A stretch of 64,000 nucleotides of DNA from Deltaproteobacteria bacterium (GCA_016713665.1 JADJOR010000008.1:124001-188000); one strand, 5' to 3'. Counted from the stretch's first letter, positions 1-8,171 are shown. The notes: generated from the letters alone by a model not told the origin. Numbers and translations: made by a program.

Positions 1-360
1 CGGGCCCGGGGAAGGCGTCGAGGCGCGGCGGCCGAGTCCGGGCGTCTGGTCGGTCGCCGAGCTGCTCGAATCCCCCGCGAAGATCGCCGCGCCGAGCCGT
101 TCGCGGATCGCACGATCGTGCTCGCCGCGGGAGAGCTGCTTCAGCATCGCCTTGTGCTGGCTCTCCATCAGCCTGCGGACGGCGCCTTCGAGATCCGCCT
201 CGCTGAGCAGGTCCGTGTAGTCGCTCTTGACCGAGGCGATGATGTTGCCGCCATGGAAGAGATGCGTGATGACGTGGGGATTCGCGCGACCCGAGTCTTC
301 CGTCTGGACGTGGAAGACGACGTCGCGATGCCGAAAATTGGTGTTGAAGCCCAGCTGCAT
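1..360 (-). CDS. Conserved hypothetical protein, partial (C-terminus off the left edge)
   Basis: The reverse strand reads without a stop from an ATG at 360 to base 1 (120 codons), beginning M-Q-L-G-F-N-T-N-F and containing F-H-V-Q-T-E-D-S-G and N-P-H-V-I-T-H-L-F-H-G-G. This resembles a short conserved N-terminal module that I remember from deltaproteobacterial proteins of unknown function. The section near residues 60-90 is charged and probably helical, and the tail turns Ser/Pro-rich before leaving the window. An in-frame ATG at 417 would add 19 residues of low-complexity Arg/Gly sequence; I prefer 360 because the conserved part starts there. No function is proposed. The reading frame is supported by its coherent composition compared with the Arg/Pro-rich competing frames. 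Confidence 0.7.
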   Translation of the reverse strand, partial: MQLGFNTNFRHRDVVFHVQTEDSGRANPHVITHLFHGGNIIASVKSDYTDLLSEADLEGAVRRLMESQHKAMLKQLSRGEHDRAIRERLGAAIFAGDSSSSATDQTPGLGRRASTPSPGP

Positions 361-704
361 CGCGCGCCCGATGCCCCCCGACGATCCGTCGCACGGCCGC
401 CCGCGAAGACGAGACATGAAGAGTCGGCGAACCATACCATGCACGTGCAACCGACTCGTGCGACGCGCAGACGTCCGATCCGGCCCGCCGAAGATCGACG
501 CACCCCGCCGAGCCCCGGATCCGGATCGGAATCCAGTGGCCCCTATCGGGAGCCGACGCCGTCGGCTCAATCGATCTGCCACGAATCGCACGATTCGCCT
601 GAGGGCCATCACCCGCACGCGCGATCCGCGAGCCGGCAGCACGAAGAGGCGGATCGAGCGGCAGCCCGCCCGACCCGCCTCGCAATCCCTCGCCGTCCGC
701 GCGA
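361..704. other. Intergenic region between two leftward genes
   Basis: This stretch of 344 bases has no reading frame with convincing protein composition. All open frames here are Arg/Pro/Ser-rich, typical of non-coding very GC-rich DNA. It must hold the promoter of the leftward gene starting at 360 and the 3' end of the PEP-CTERM transcript. The only structure seen is the perfect 8-bp inverted repeat at 550-568. Confidence 0.6.
550..568. terminator. 8-bp perfect inverted repeat, possible terminator
   Basis: Arms GAGCCGAC and GTCGGCTC flank a 3-base GCC loop. It lies 137 bases downstream of the stop of the leftward PEP-CTERM gene. No T-run follows on either strand, so intrinsic termination is uncertain; it may only be a 3'-end stabilising hairpin. 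Confidence 0.3.
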
Positions 705-1361
705 TCAACGCGCTCGGCGCTCGGCGCTCCGGGGACGCGCGGCCCCCGCCAACCCCGAGAGGCCGAGGCCGAGCAGGAGCGCACTGCCCGGCTCGGGCAC
801 GACCGAGATCGGCGCCGACCCGGGGGTCGGCGTCGCGAGGACTTCGAAGTCCGCCGCATTGTCGTTCGTATCCACGTTCGCGAAGCGCCGGGCGAGACTC
901 GAGCCCGCGTTCACCGCCACCGCCGGCGCGCCCTCGCCCGCGTTGATCTCGCCCGCACCGAAGACGCCGTAGCCGAGCCCGTCGAGGGTCGTCGCGCCCT
1001 GGCGCAGGACGACCGAGTCCGGGCCGTTCTGGAAGTCGAAGTTCGCGAGCAGGTCGGCCCCGAGCACCGAGCTCGTGCCGTCGGTCCGGCGATCCGCGAC
1101 GACGTAGAGACCCGAAGCCCCGATCGACCCCGACAGCAGGATCGTCGGCCCGACGGCCCCGTTCGTGCCGTTGATGCCGTCGATCGCGAAGCCTTCGAGC
1201 GACGTGCCGGGAAGACCGTAGATCTCGACGAAGGACTCGCCGTCGTCGGAGCCGACGGCGTCGTAGTAGAGCTCGGAAAGCACGGGCAGCGCCGACGCGC
1301 CCCCGCTCCAGAACGTGGCGAACGCGCCGAGACACAGACCCAGGATCCTCTTCGATTGCAT
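705..1361 (-). CDS. PEP-CTERM sorting-domain protein with lamin-tail-like domain
   Basis: A 218-residue exported protein. Residues 1 to about 24 form a signal peptide ending A-S-A before L-P. The middle (about 25-165) has L-S-E-L-Y-Y-D-A, E-S-F-V-E-I-Y-G and later L-G-Y-G-V-F, as in lamin-tail (LTD) beta-sandwich domains of bacterial surface proteins. The C-terminus is V-P-E-P-G-S (from about residue 188), then a Leu/Gly-rich membrane helix, then a basic tail ending R-R-A-R. That is the tripartite PEP-CTERM signal recognised by exosortase, so the protein is expected to be processed at the membrane and exported with extracellular polymer. The start at 1361 is supported by AAGGAG about 8 bases upstream. 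It lies 22 bases after the beta-propeller gene and may share its transcript. No exosortase gene is visible in this window. Confidence 0.88.
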   Translation of the reverse strand: MQSKRILGLCLGAFATFWSGGASALPVLSELYYDAVGSDDGESFVEIYGLPGTSLEGFAIDGINGTNGAVGPTILLSGSIGASGLYVVADRRTDGTSSVLGADLLANFDFQNGPDSVVLRQGATTLDGLGYGVFGAGEINAGEGAPAVAVNAGSSLARRFANVDTNDNAADFEVLATPTPGSAPISVVPEPGSALLLGLGLSGLAGAARPRSAERRAR

Positions 1362-1383
1362 GCTGACTCCTTGCTTGCGGGGA

Positions 1384-3162
1384 TTAGTCGTTCGAGGCTT
1401 CGAATCGACCGGGGTGAATCGGGGGATTGGCGGCGGCTCGCGTCGCGCGCCACGCGCGGATCCAGCCCCCCGTCCAGGCGTCGAGGCCGGCGTCGAGCTC
1501 TTCCGCCCGCAACCTGAGCTCGACGGCTTCGCCGGGGGCGAGGGCCTCGGGCCGGGCCAGGCGGGCGCGGATGCGCTGCCGCTCGAAATAGAGCTGATGG
1601 ATCTCGTCGGCGACGTCGTCGCGCAGGCTCGTGACCTGGCGCAGCTCCCGGTAGAGATCGACCGAGTCGTCGGGATAGGCGAGACCGCCGAGCTCCCAGT
1701 CGAGCACGACGGCGGCACCGTAATGGCGCCCTTCGTCCCGATCGCGGTCGAACAGGTTCCGGGTATCGCCCGAGACGAAGGTCTGGTTCTGGCTGCGACC
1801 GCGATCGCGATCGTCGTCCCAGGCCCCGCGGAGCTGGAGGCTCGGCAGCAGCGCCCGGGCGCGCAGCCCGCGCCAGAGCGAGTCGGCCCGCTCGACGGCG
1901 AGACCGACGCGCGCGAGCGCCCGGTCCCGGATCGACGCGACCGGCGGATCGGCGGGCAGCTCGATCGGCGCGGGCGTCGGCCCGACGTCGGGCGCGGCGT
2001 CGCCTTCGGGCGTGAACGCGTGATGCGACCCGGGCACGGCTGCGAGGAGCGCGAGCAGCGTCGTGCGGCACAGCGCGATCGCGCGCGCATCGCCCGGCAG
2101 CGCGATGCCCTCCGCGAGGTCGGTGCACTCGCGGGAGCCCGCCGGATTCGCGGCGCGCGCGAAGGGCGCGTCGAGGGCGGGGGCGGTGTGCAGACCGTGA
2201 TCCGTCGCGAGCCAGACCGTCGCGTCCGCGCCGAAGACCAGCCGCCGGATCGACGCCCCCGGCGGCAGGACCGGCCGGATCCAGCGCCAGCGCGCCGTAC
2301 GCGGATCGCCGCCCGCGAGCTCGAGCGCCGCGATCGCGTCGGCGTAGACGAGGGCGAGGCGCGACGCGTCGCGATCGAGCACGAGATCGACGGCGCCCGC
2401 CTCGGCGAGGGGCCGCGGCAGCGGCCAGACGATCCGGTCGACGACCCGCAGCCCCGCCGATGCCTCGATGCCGCGCGTGCGGACGAGCCCTTCTGCGCCG
2501 TAGCTCCAGACCTCGGCGAGCTCGGGCGCCGCGCCCGGCTCGGAGACGCCGACGCCGCCCGATCCCGAAAGGCGAAGCGCGAGCCAGTGAACCGGCTGGT
2601 CGGCAGAGCCGGCATTCAAGGTCTGCCAGGTCCCGCCCGCGGACGACCAGTAGGCGCCCGCCTCGGTCGCGACGACGAGCACCCCGCCCTTCGCCTCGAT
2701 CCGCGACACGCGCCCCGAGGCATCGCCATCGCGCAGCGTCCGGCGCTGCGGCCGCGCCTCGGGCGCCCAGACGAAGAGTCCCTCCTGCGTCCCGATCCAG
2801 AGGCGCCCGTCGCCGTCGAAGGCGAGGTCGCGCACCGCCGGCGTCTGCGCCCGCGACCAGCTTCCGCCGCGCCACCAGGAGACGCCCCCGACGTCGCCCA
2901 CCGCGACGCCTCCCTGCTTCGACGTCGCGAGCGCCGCGAGGACTTCTCCGCGGCTCGGCAGGGCGTCGAGCACGCGCCAATGCGACGAAGCCGACGACGA
3001 AGCCGGCGGTCGTTCGCTCGTGTCGATCGGCGCACCGATCGCCGCCCCACCGGACAGAAGCAGAACCAGCAAGATGCGACGAGCGAGGGCCCTCTGCGTC
3101 GCACCGACGCGTCGCGCGCCCGCCTCGGACGCCCCACTCGAACCGAGACTTCTTCGCTGCAT
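1384..3162 (-). CDS. Exported two-component-regulator-type beta-propeller protein
   Basis: A 592-residue protein. An Arg-rich N-terminus is followed by a hydrophobic stretch (about 30-48, I-L-L-V-L-L-L-S-G-G) suggesting Sec export. The body contains repeats such as L-A-F-D-G-D-G-R-L-W-I-G-T-Q-E-G and V-W-L-A-T-D-H-G-L, the signature of reg_prop propeller blades (periplasmic sensor propellers). Unlike the hybrid histidine kinases that usually carry these propellers, no kinase follows. The C-terminal 150 residues are different: a beta-rich part (L-P-S-L-Q-L-R-G-A-W) with Asp/Arg-rich sequence, then a charged helical stretch (D-E-I-H-Q-L-Y-F-E-R-Q-R-I-R-A-R-L) likely to be coiled coil. An alternative ATG at 3174 adds four residues. 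Substrate and function are unknown. Confidence 0.72.
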   Translation of the reverse strand: MQRRSLGSSGASEAGARRVGATQRALARRILLVLLLSGGAAIGAPIDTSERPPASSSASSHWRVLDALPSRGEVLAALATSKQGGVAVGDVGGVSWWRGGSWSRAQTPAVRDLAFDGDGRLWIGTQEGLFVWAPEARPQRRTLRDGDASGRVSRIEAKGGVLVVATEAGAYWSSAGGTWQTLNAGSADQPVHWLALRLSGSGGVGVSEPGAAPELAEVWSYGAEGLVRTRGIEASAGLRVVDRIVWPLPRPLAEAGAVDLVLDRDASRLALVYADAIAALELAGGDPRTARWRWIRPVLPPGASIRRLVFGADATVWLATDHGLHTAPALDAPFARAANPAGSRECTDLAEGIALPGDARAIALCRTTLLALLAAVPGSHHAFTPEGDAAPDVGPTPAPIELPADPPVASIRDRALARVGLAVERADSLWRGLRARALLPSLQLRGAWDDDRDRGRSQNQTFVSGDTRNLFDRDRDEGRHYGAAVVLDWELGGLAYPDDSVDLYRELRQVTSLRDDVADEIHQLYFERQRIRARLARPEALAPGEAVELRLRAEELDAGLDAWTGGWIRAWRATRAAANPPIHPGRFEASND

Positions 3163-3344
3163 GGCGGCCCGCATCGCAAGCCCCGTGCCGGCACGGCCGA
3201 CGACGGCCGGGGCGCTCGAGCGGCGCCGGAGCCCGCGGCGCAGGGGGCGTGTGAACGGCGCTCGACGAAGCCTGTGTGAACGCCGCGCCCCGCTCGCACC
3301 GGACGAGCCCGGCCGGCTCCGCCGCGCGCGGTCCGGGTCTGCGC

Positions 3345-3373
3345 TTGACGTCGGCAATCGTCTCGCGAAGAAT
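3345..3373 (+). promoter_or_regulatory. Sigma-70-like promoter close to a start codon
   Basis: TTGACG at 3345-3350, a 17-base spacer and AAGAAT at 3368-3373 match the sigma-70 consensus at 5/6 and 4/6. Transcription would begin around 3380, only about two bases before the ATG at 3382, so the lipoprotein/cof message would be nearly leaderless. Confidence 0.45.
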
Positions 3374-3381
3374 CGCCCGCA

Positions 3382-3738
3382 ATGTCGATCCCCCCCTCCC
3401 CGCCCCACGATCCCGCGAGCCGGATCGCCGCCGTCGCGCGCGGCGTCGCGCCGGCGATCGCGCTCGCCCTGGCGGTCGGTGCCTGCGCAAAACCGGACGC
3501 GCTCTCCTTCACGCCCGAGGACCTCGACCGGGACCGCGCGGCCCGGGAGGTCACCCTCGCCGAGATCGAGCGGGACCACGAGACGCTCGCGGCGCTGATC
3601 GCCTCCGACCGCTTCGAGGCGCCCGAGGCGATCTACTCGGATCCCGAGCTGCGCGAGATCGCGCTCCATCTGGTCGAGCAGGCCCGCAAGCTGCGGCACC
3701 TCGCGGACTCCGACGTCCTTTCGCCAGGCACGCCGTGA
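3382..3738 (+). CDS. Small lipoprotein of unknown function
   Basis: 118 residues. A basic/hydrophobic N-terminus ends in the lipobox L-A-V-G-A-C with the lipidated Cys at residue 35, so the mature protein should be anchored in the inner or outer membrane. The mature part (about 83 residues) is highly acidic and helical (T-L-A-E-I-E-R-D-H-E-T-L-A-A-L-I), with no domain I recognise. It lies 13 bases before cofD on the same strand and probably shares its transcript, though nothing shows a link to F420. The ATG has no Shine-Dalgarno sequence, in keeping with the nearly leaderless promoter proposed just upstream. Confidence 0.72.
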   Translation: MSIPPSPPHDPASRIAAVARGVAPAIALALAVGACAKPDALSFTPEDLDRDRAAREVTLAEIERDHETLAALIASDRFEAPEAIYSDPELREIALHLVEQARKLRHLADSDVLSPGTP

Positions 3739-3751
3739 AAGAGCTCGGCCG

Positions 3752-4760
3752 ATGACGGCGGGCCCGACCCGGGCCACGCGCGAGCGCGAGCACGCGGGCG
3801 GATCGCGCGCGTCGGCTGCGCCGTCGGTCGTCGTCCTGGCAGGCGGGGTCGGTGCCGCGCGCTTCCTGCGCGGCGTGGTCCAGCTGGTCGCGCCGGAGCG
3901 GCTGACGGTCGTCGTCAACACCGGCGACGATCGCGTCTTCTACGGCGTCCACGTCTCCCCCGACCTCGACATCGTGACCTACACCCTCGCCGGTCGGATC
4001 GATCCCGAGCGCGGCTTCGGCCTCGCCGGGGATCGCTTCACCCTCGTCGATCGCCTGCGCGCCCTCGGCCACGAGACCTGGTTCCGGCTCGGCGACGCCG
4101 ACTTCGCGAACTGCCTCCACCGCACGCTCCGCCTCGCCGAAGGCGACCGCCTCGACGCGATCACCGACGCTCTGCGCCGCAACCACGGTCTGCGCTTCCG
4201 CATCCTGCCGATGTCGAACGACGCGTGCCCGACCTACGTGACGCTCGCGGACGGCCGGCGCATCCACTTCGAGGAGTACCTCGTCCGCGACGGCGCGCCC
4301 GGCCGACGTCCGCGACGTCGATCTGGCCGCCGCCTTCGAAGCCGAGCCCGCGCCCGGCGTCGTCGAGGCGATCGCGGCGGCGGATCTGATCCTCGTCTCG
4401 CCTTCGAATCCGATCGTCTCGATCGGTCCGATCCGCGCCGTGCCTGCGATCCGGTCGGCGCTCGACGCAGCGAGCGCGCCCGTCGTCGCGGTCTCGCCGA
4501 TCGTCGGCGGAATGCCGATCAAGGGCCCGGCCCATACGCTCATGCGCGCGGCGGGGCTCGAGGTCTCGGCGAAGGGCGTCGCCGCGCTCTACCGCGACTG
4601 GATCGACGGCTTCGTGTTCGACACGCGCGACGCCGAGTCCGCGCCGGCGATCGAGGCCCTGGGGCTCGCGGTCGACGTGCTCGACACGATCATGGTCGAC
4701 GCCGAGGCGTCGCGGCGCGTGGCGCAGGCTGCGCTCGCGCTGGCGGAACGGCTGCGATGA
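3752..4760 (+). pseudogene. cofD: 2-phospho-L-lactate transferase CofD, apparent frameshift
   Basis: CofD transfers the (enol)lactyl phosphate moiety onto the deazaflavin FO, giving dehydro-F420-0 or F420-0. The first frame has V-V-V-L-A-G-G-V-G-A-A-R-F near residue 26, then V-V-N-T-G-D-D and L-R-L-A-E-G-D-R-L, typical of the family. It runs correctly to E-Y-L-V-R-D-G-A. After the CCC at 4298-4300 the family sequence continues one frame over (A-D-V-R-D-V-D-L, then L-I-L-V-S-P-S-N-P and S-P-I-V-G-G) to the TGA at 4760. Removing one C restores a 335-residue protein of normal length. This is either a sequencing/assembly insertion or a real recent mutation; intact neighbours cofC and cofE make an error more likely. 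The stop overlaps the cofC start (ATGA). Confidence 0.85.
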
Positions 4761-5446
4761 CGATCGCGGTGATCCCGGTCAAGCGGCTCGAGCAGAGCAA
4801 GTCGCGGCTGCTGCCCGAGCTCCCCGACGAGCGCCGCCAGGCGCTCACCCTCGCGATGGTCGAGGATCTGATCGAGGCCTTGCAGGGCTCGGGCTGCGTC
4901 GAGCGGATCGCCGTCACGACCCCCGATCCGACGGTCGCGAGCCGCGCGCGCGCGGCGGGCGCCGAGGTCCTGCTGCGCCCCGAGCCGGGCCTGAACGCGG
5001 CGCTCGAGGACGCGGCGACGCGGCTCGCTCCGGCCCGGGACGAGCCCTTCGTCGTCGTGCTCGGCGACGTGGCGGGGGCGCTGCCCGGCGACTTCCGGCG
5101 ACTGGTCGAGGCGTCGCTCGCGCCGGACGCGCCGGCCCGGGGCGTCTGGCTCGCGCCGTCGGCGGACGGGGGCACGTCGGCGCTGCTGGTCCGACCGGTC
5201 GGCGCGATCCCGTTCCGCTTCGGCCCCGAGAGCGCCGCGCGCCACCGCGAGGCGGCCCGGTCGGCGCAGGTCGCCTATCACGAGCTCGCCCTCGCCTCGC
5301 TGGCGATCGATCTCGATCAGCCCGAGGATCTGGCGAAGTTCCTCGCGACCGAGGGCGGCGGCCGGCGGACGCGCGCGCTGCTCGAGCGACCGCTCGGCGC
5401 GGGCGCGCGCCGGACAGGGAACGAGAGAGAGAGAAGCGAGCCGTGA
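4757..5446 (+). CDS. cofC: 2-phospho-L-lactate guanylyltransferase CofC
   Basis: 229 residues. CofC activates 2-phospholactate (or phosphoenolpyruvate in many bacteria) with GTP, providing the CofD substrate. The N-terminus I-A-V-I-P-V-K-R-L-E-Q-S-K-S-R-L is the nucleotidyltransferase signature of this family, with the SK-RL residues that contact the nucleotide. Later V-V-L-G-D-V-A-G and A-P-S-A-D-G-G-T-S-A-L-L correspond to the metal-binding and acceptor regions. The gene starts at ATG 4757 inside the cofD stop (ATGA) and ends at TGA 5444-5446 inside the cofE GTG, so the three genes are translationally coupled. The Arg-rich C-terminal 25 residues are unlike the core and may be disordered. 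Confidence 0.9.
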   Translation: MTIAVIPVKRLEQSKSRLLPELPDERRQALTLAMVEDLIEALQGSGCVERIAVTTPDPTVASRARAAGAEVLLRPEPGLNAALEDAATRLAPARDEPFVVVLGDVAGALPGDFRRLVEASLAPDAPARGVWLAPSADGGTSALLVRPVGAIPFRFGPESAARHREAARSAQVAYHELALASLAIDLDQPEDLAKFLATEGGGRRTRALLERPLGAGARRTGNERERSEP

Positions 5447-6201
5447 CGATCCGCCCTGCGCCCCTGCGCCTGATTCCGCTCTTCGGGCTGCCCGAGATCG
5501 CGCCGGGCAGCGATCTCGCCGGACTCATCCGCGACGCCGCCCGCGAGCAGGGCGTCGCCCTCGCCGGCTGCGTCGTCGTCGTGTGTCAGAAGATCGTGTC
5601 CAAGGCGGAGGGGCGCCTGGTCGATCTCGCGGACGTGACGCCCGGCGAGCTCGCCCGCGAGATCGGCGCCGAGCACGGCCGCGATCCGCGCCAGGTCGAG
5701 GTCGTGCTGCGCGAGAGCCGCCGAATCGTCCGCCGCGGCCGCGGCGTGCTGATCACCGAGACCCACCACGGCTTCGTCTGCGCGAACTCCGGCGTCGATC
5801 TCTCGAACGCCCCGGGCCCCGACGTCGCCGTCCTGCTCCCGGTCGATCCCGACGCCTCGGCGAAGCGGCTCTCCGACGCGCTCTCGACGCCGGCCGGACG
5901 CACGCCCGTCGTCATCAGCGACACCTTCGGCCGGCCCTGGCGCGAGGGCCTCGTCGACGTCGCCCTCGGCTCGGCTGGTCTCGCTCCGATCCGCGACGAT
6001 CGCGGCACGATGGACCGCGCCGGGCGTGAGCTGCAGGTGACCCAGCCCGCGACCGCCGATCAGCTGGCGGCGGCGGCGGGGCTCTTGATGTGGAAGAGCG
6101 CGGGGGTGCCCGTCGTCGTGATCGAAGGGTTCCCGTTCGAGGGCGACGGGACGGTGCGGCGCGCGCTCTTGCGCGACTCGGCGACGGATCTCTTTCGTTA
6201 G
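5443..6201 (+). CDS. cofE: Coenzyme F420-0:L-glutamate ligase CofE
   Basis: 252 residues starting at GTG 5443 (GTGA overlap with cofC). CofE adds gamma-linked glutamates to F420-0 with GTP. The N-terminus L-I-P-L-F-G-L-P-E-I-A-P-G-S-D-L and the segments V-V-V-C-Q-K-I-V-S-K-A-E-G and R-E-S-R-R-I-V-R are characteristic. I-S-D-T-F-G-R-P-W-R-E-G and I-R-D-D-R-G-T-M-D-R-A-G-R-E-L follow. The length fits stand-alone archaeal-type CofE rather than the actinobacterial FbiB, because no nitroreductase-like C-terminal domain is present. No FO synthase or F420-dependent enzyme lies in the window, so the deazaflavin ring must be made elsewhere. The TAG stop overlaps the stop of engB on the other strand by three bases. 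Confidence 0.92.
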   Translation: MTIRPAPLRLIPLFGLPEIAPGSDLAGLIRDAAREQGVALAGCVVVVCQKIVSKAEGRLVDLADVTPGELAREIGAEHGRDPRQVEVVLRESRRIVRRGRGVLITETHHGFVCANSGVDLSNAPGPDVAVLLPVDPDASAKRLSDALSTPAGRTPVVISDTFGRPWREGLVDVALGSAGLAPIRDDRGTMDRAGRELQVTQPATADQLAAAAGLLMWKSAGVPVVVIEGFPFEGDGTVRRALLRDSATDLFR

Positions 6202-6806
6202 TCCTGCTCGCGCGGCCCGAAGGCGTGATCGAAGAAGATCCGCCAGAGCTGCGCCAGGCCCTCCCCGCCCTGGGCGGAGGTCGGGATCGGCTTGCCGAAC
6301 GCCTCGCCGATCTCGGCGGAGAGCGCGCGGATGCGCTCCTTGCGCTTCATCGACTTGAGCTTGTCGACCTTGGTCAGCGCGACGCGACCGGGCACACCCT
6401 GCTCCGCGAGCCAGGCGAGCAGGAGGCTCTCGTCCTCGCCGAAATCCCGCCGCAGGTCCTGCAGCAGCACCGCGAGCCTGAGCTCCTCGCGCTTCGCGAG
6501 GTAGTCCTCGACGAGGATCCGCCAGCTCGCGCGCTCCCGCCGCGAGACCTGGGCGTAGCCGTAGCCGGGCAGATCGACGAAGCCGAGCTCGCCGATGTCG
6601 GTCTCGATCCGGAAGAGCACGATCTCGCGGGTCTTGCCCGGGGTGCTGCTGGTCCGGGCGAGCTTCTTGCGGCGCGCCAGCGCGTTGAGCAGGCTCGACT
6701 TGCCGACGTTCGAGCGCCCGAGGAAGGCGATCTCGGGCAGGCCGACCCGCGGCAGGCGATCGACACGGGGGGCCGAGGCGATGAGCTCGGCGGCGAGGAT
6801 CTTCAT
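6198..6806 (-). CDS. engB: Ribosome-biogenesis GTPase EngB (YsxC/YihA)
   Basis: 202 residues, the usual length. EngB is an essential GTPase of large-subunit assembly. G1 is G-R-S-N-V-G-K-S-S (from about residue 30), the switch has S-S-T-P-G-K-T-R, G3 is D-L-P-G-Y-G-Y-A, and G4 is T-K-V-D-K. The final A-Q-G-G-E-G-L is the G5-like loop. It starts at ATG 6806, whose ATGA overlaps the stop of the aminotransferase gene upstream, so the pair is probably co-transcribed leftward. The gene converges on cofE, sharing stop-codon bases with no room for a terminator between them. Confidence 0.95.
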   Translation of the reverse strand: MKILAAELIASAPRVDRLPRVGLPEIAFLGRSNVGKSSLLNALARRKKLARTSSTPGKTREIVLFRIETDIGELGFVDLPGYGYAQVSRRERASWRILVEDYLAKREELRLAVLLQDLRRDFGEDESLLLAWLAEQGVPGRVALTKVDKLKSMKRKERIRALSAEIGEAFGKPIPTSAQGGEGLAQLWRIFFDHAFGPREQD

Positions 6807-8053
6807 GCGCGCCGCCCGCCCTTCGCGAGGCCGACGCCCGATCCGCCCGCCTGCTCCGACTCGATCCGCTCGAGCACCGGCGCCAGGCGCTCGAGCGCCG
6901 TCTCGATCGTCGCGCGGCTGCGCGCATAACAGAAGCGCAGCCGCCCCTCCGCCGCCTCGCCGAAGTCGATGCCCGGCGTCGTCCCGACCCGGGCCTCCTC
7001 GAGCAATCGGAACGCGAGCGCGCGGGAGTCGCTCCCGAAGCGGCGCGCGTCGGCGAGCACGTAGAGCGCGCCGTCGGGGTCGCGGTCGATCCCGAATCCC
7101 AGGCTCCGCAATCCCCCGACCAGCAGATCGCGTCGCGCCTCGCAGGCGCGCCGCATCGACTCGGCCATCGCCTGGCCCTCGGCGAGGGCCGCGATGCCCG
7201 CGCGCTGGACGAAGGAGCTGGCCGAGATGAAGAGGTTCTGCTGGAGCGTCTGCAGATGCCGCATGGCGGCGGCCGGCGCGACGATCCAGCCCAGGCGGAA
7301 GCCCGTCATCGCATACCGCTTCGAGAAGCCGTCGAGGACGTAGGCGTCGTCGCCGACCTCGAGGGCCGAGGTGTTCTTCACGCCGCCGTAGAGAAGCCCG
7401 TCGTAGATCTCGTCCGCGACGAGCGGCGGCCCGAGCGCGGCGAGCGCCTCGACGACCTCGCGCGGCTGGACCGCGCCGGTCGGATTCGCCGGCGAGCCGT
7501 ACACGATCGCCCGTGTCCGCGACGTGATCGCGCGGCGCACCCGATCCGGATCGATCGCATAACCGTCCGCCGCCCCGGTCGGCACGAACACGGGATGCGC
7601 GCCCATGACGCGCACGAAGTTCGGATAGCAGGGATAGTGGGGCGTCGGGATCACCACCTCGTCCCCCGGCTCGACGAGGGCCGCGAATGCGAGCGTCATC
7701 GCGCTCGAGGTGCCCTGGGTCACGAGCACGCGCTCGGCCGGGACCGATCGACCGAAGCGTGCCGCGAGGTTCGCGGCGATCGCCTCGCGCAGGGGCCAGA
7801 GACCGCGGCTGTCGGTGTAGCCGGTATCGTCGGCGGCAAGGGCGGCCCGGCAGGCGCGCACCGCGGCGGGCGGCGGCGCGAACTCGGGCTCGCCGACCTC
7901 GAGATGGGCGATCGAGACGCCGGACTGCTCGAGGGCGATCGCGCGCTCGAGGATCTCCATCGCGAGGAACGGGGTCAGGGCGTTCGTGCGGGAGGCAAAG
8001 CGGGGCCCCACGGGGGAATCCGGAGCGGGCGGGGCAGAAGGCGGGGGCGGCAT
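6803..8053 (-). CDS. PLP-dependent aminotransferase, class I/II
   Basis: 416 residues. Fold-type-I aminotransferase motifs are clear: V-G-E-P-E-F near the start, Q-G-T-S-S-A-M (cofactor phosphate loop), S-P-A-N-P-T-G-A, V-A-D-E-I-Y-D-G-L, and G-F-S-K-R-Y-A-M-T-G-F-R-L-G-W, where the Lys forms the Schiff base with PLP. The final R-L-R-F-C-Y-A-R holds the carboxylate-binding Arg. The family includes aspartate/aromatic aminotransferases and related enzymes, and the substrate cannot be read from sequence. The first 25 residues are Pro-rich (M-P-P-P-P-S-A-P-P) and probably disordered; an upstream ATG at 8119 would run through the proposed ccm operator, so I reject it. The start lies divergent from the ccm operon with about 90 bases to its promoter. 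Confidence 0.9.
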   Translation of the reverse strand: MPPPPSAPPAPDSPVGPRFASRTNALTPFLAMEILERAIALEQSGVSIAHLEVGEPEFAPPPAAVRACRAALAADDTGYTDSRGLWPLREAIAANLAARFGRSVPAERVLVTQGTSSAMTLAFAALVEPGDEVVIPTPHYPCYPNFVRVMGAHPVFVPTGAADGYAIDPDRVRRAITSRTRAIVYGSPANPTGAVQPREVVEALAALGPPLVADEIYDGLLYGGVKNTSALEVGDDAYVLDGFSKRYAMTGFRLGWIVAPAAAMRHLQTLQQNLFISASSFVQRAGIAALAEGQAMAESMRRACEARRDLLVGGLRSLGFGIDRDPDGALYVLADARRFGSDSRALAFRLLEEARVGTTPGIDFGEAAEGRLRFCYARSRATIETALERLAPVLERIESEQAGGSGVGLAKGGRRA

Positions 8054-8098
8054 GGGGTCCGGGTAGCCCGCCCCCCCCGGCCCGTCAAGGCAGCGAGT

Positions 8099-8146
8099 GG
8101 TCCAAGTCACTGGAATCAAAGCCGTTTTTGGACCTCATGGCTTTGA
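8099..8146. promoter_or_regulatory. Two interleaved inverted repeats upstream of the ccm promoter
   Basis: Repeat A is GGTCCAA at 8099-8105 with TTGGACC at 8128-8134. Repeat B is TCAAAGCC at 8116-8123 with GGCTTTGA at 8139-8146. Both are perfect (7 and 8 bp) and interleaved A-B-A'-B'. The last arm overlaps the -35 box of the ccm promoter by four bases, so a protein operator controlling ccm (or the divergent aminotransferase) is the simplest reading. Confidence 0.4.
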
Positions 8147-8171
8147 CACCCGGAGCCGCCGCGGCTAGAGT
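8143..8171 (+). promoter_or_regulatory. Sigma-70-like promoter of the ccm operon
   Basis: A perfect -35 TTGACA at 8143-8148, a 17-base spacer and TAGAGT at 8166-8171 (4/6 to TATAAT). It points toward ccmE, giving a leader of about 85 bases before the TTG start at 8264. This is the best promoter match before the operon. Confidence 0.6.

Noticed and set aside
4290..4310. Programmed ribosomal frameshift in cofD
   Set aside because: No slippery heptamer or downstream structure is apparent and other cofD genes are read in one frame. One extra C is simpler.
8116..8146. H-type pseudoknot riboswitch for ccmE
   Set aside because: The repeats lie upstream of and overlapping the -35 box, so they would not be in the rightward ccm transcript. 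A DNA operator fits better.
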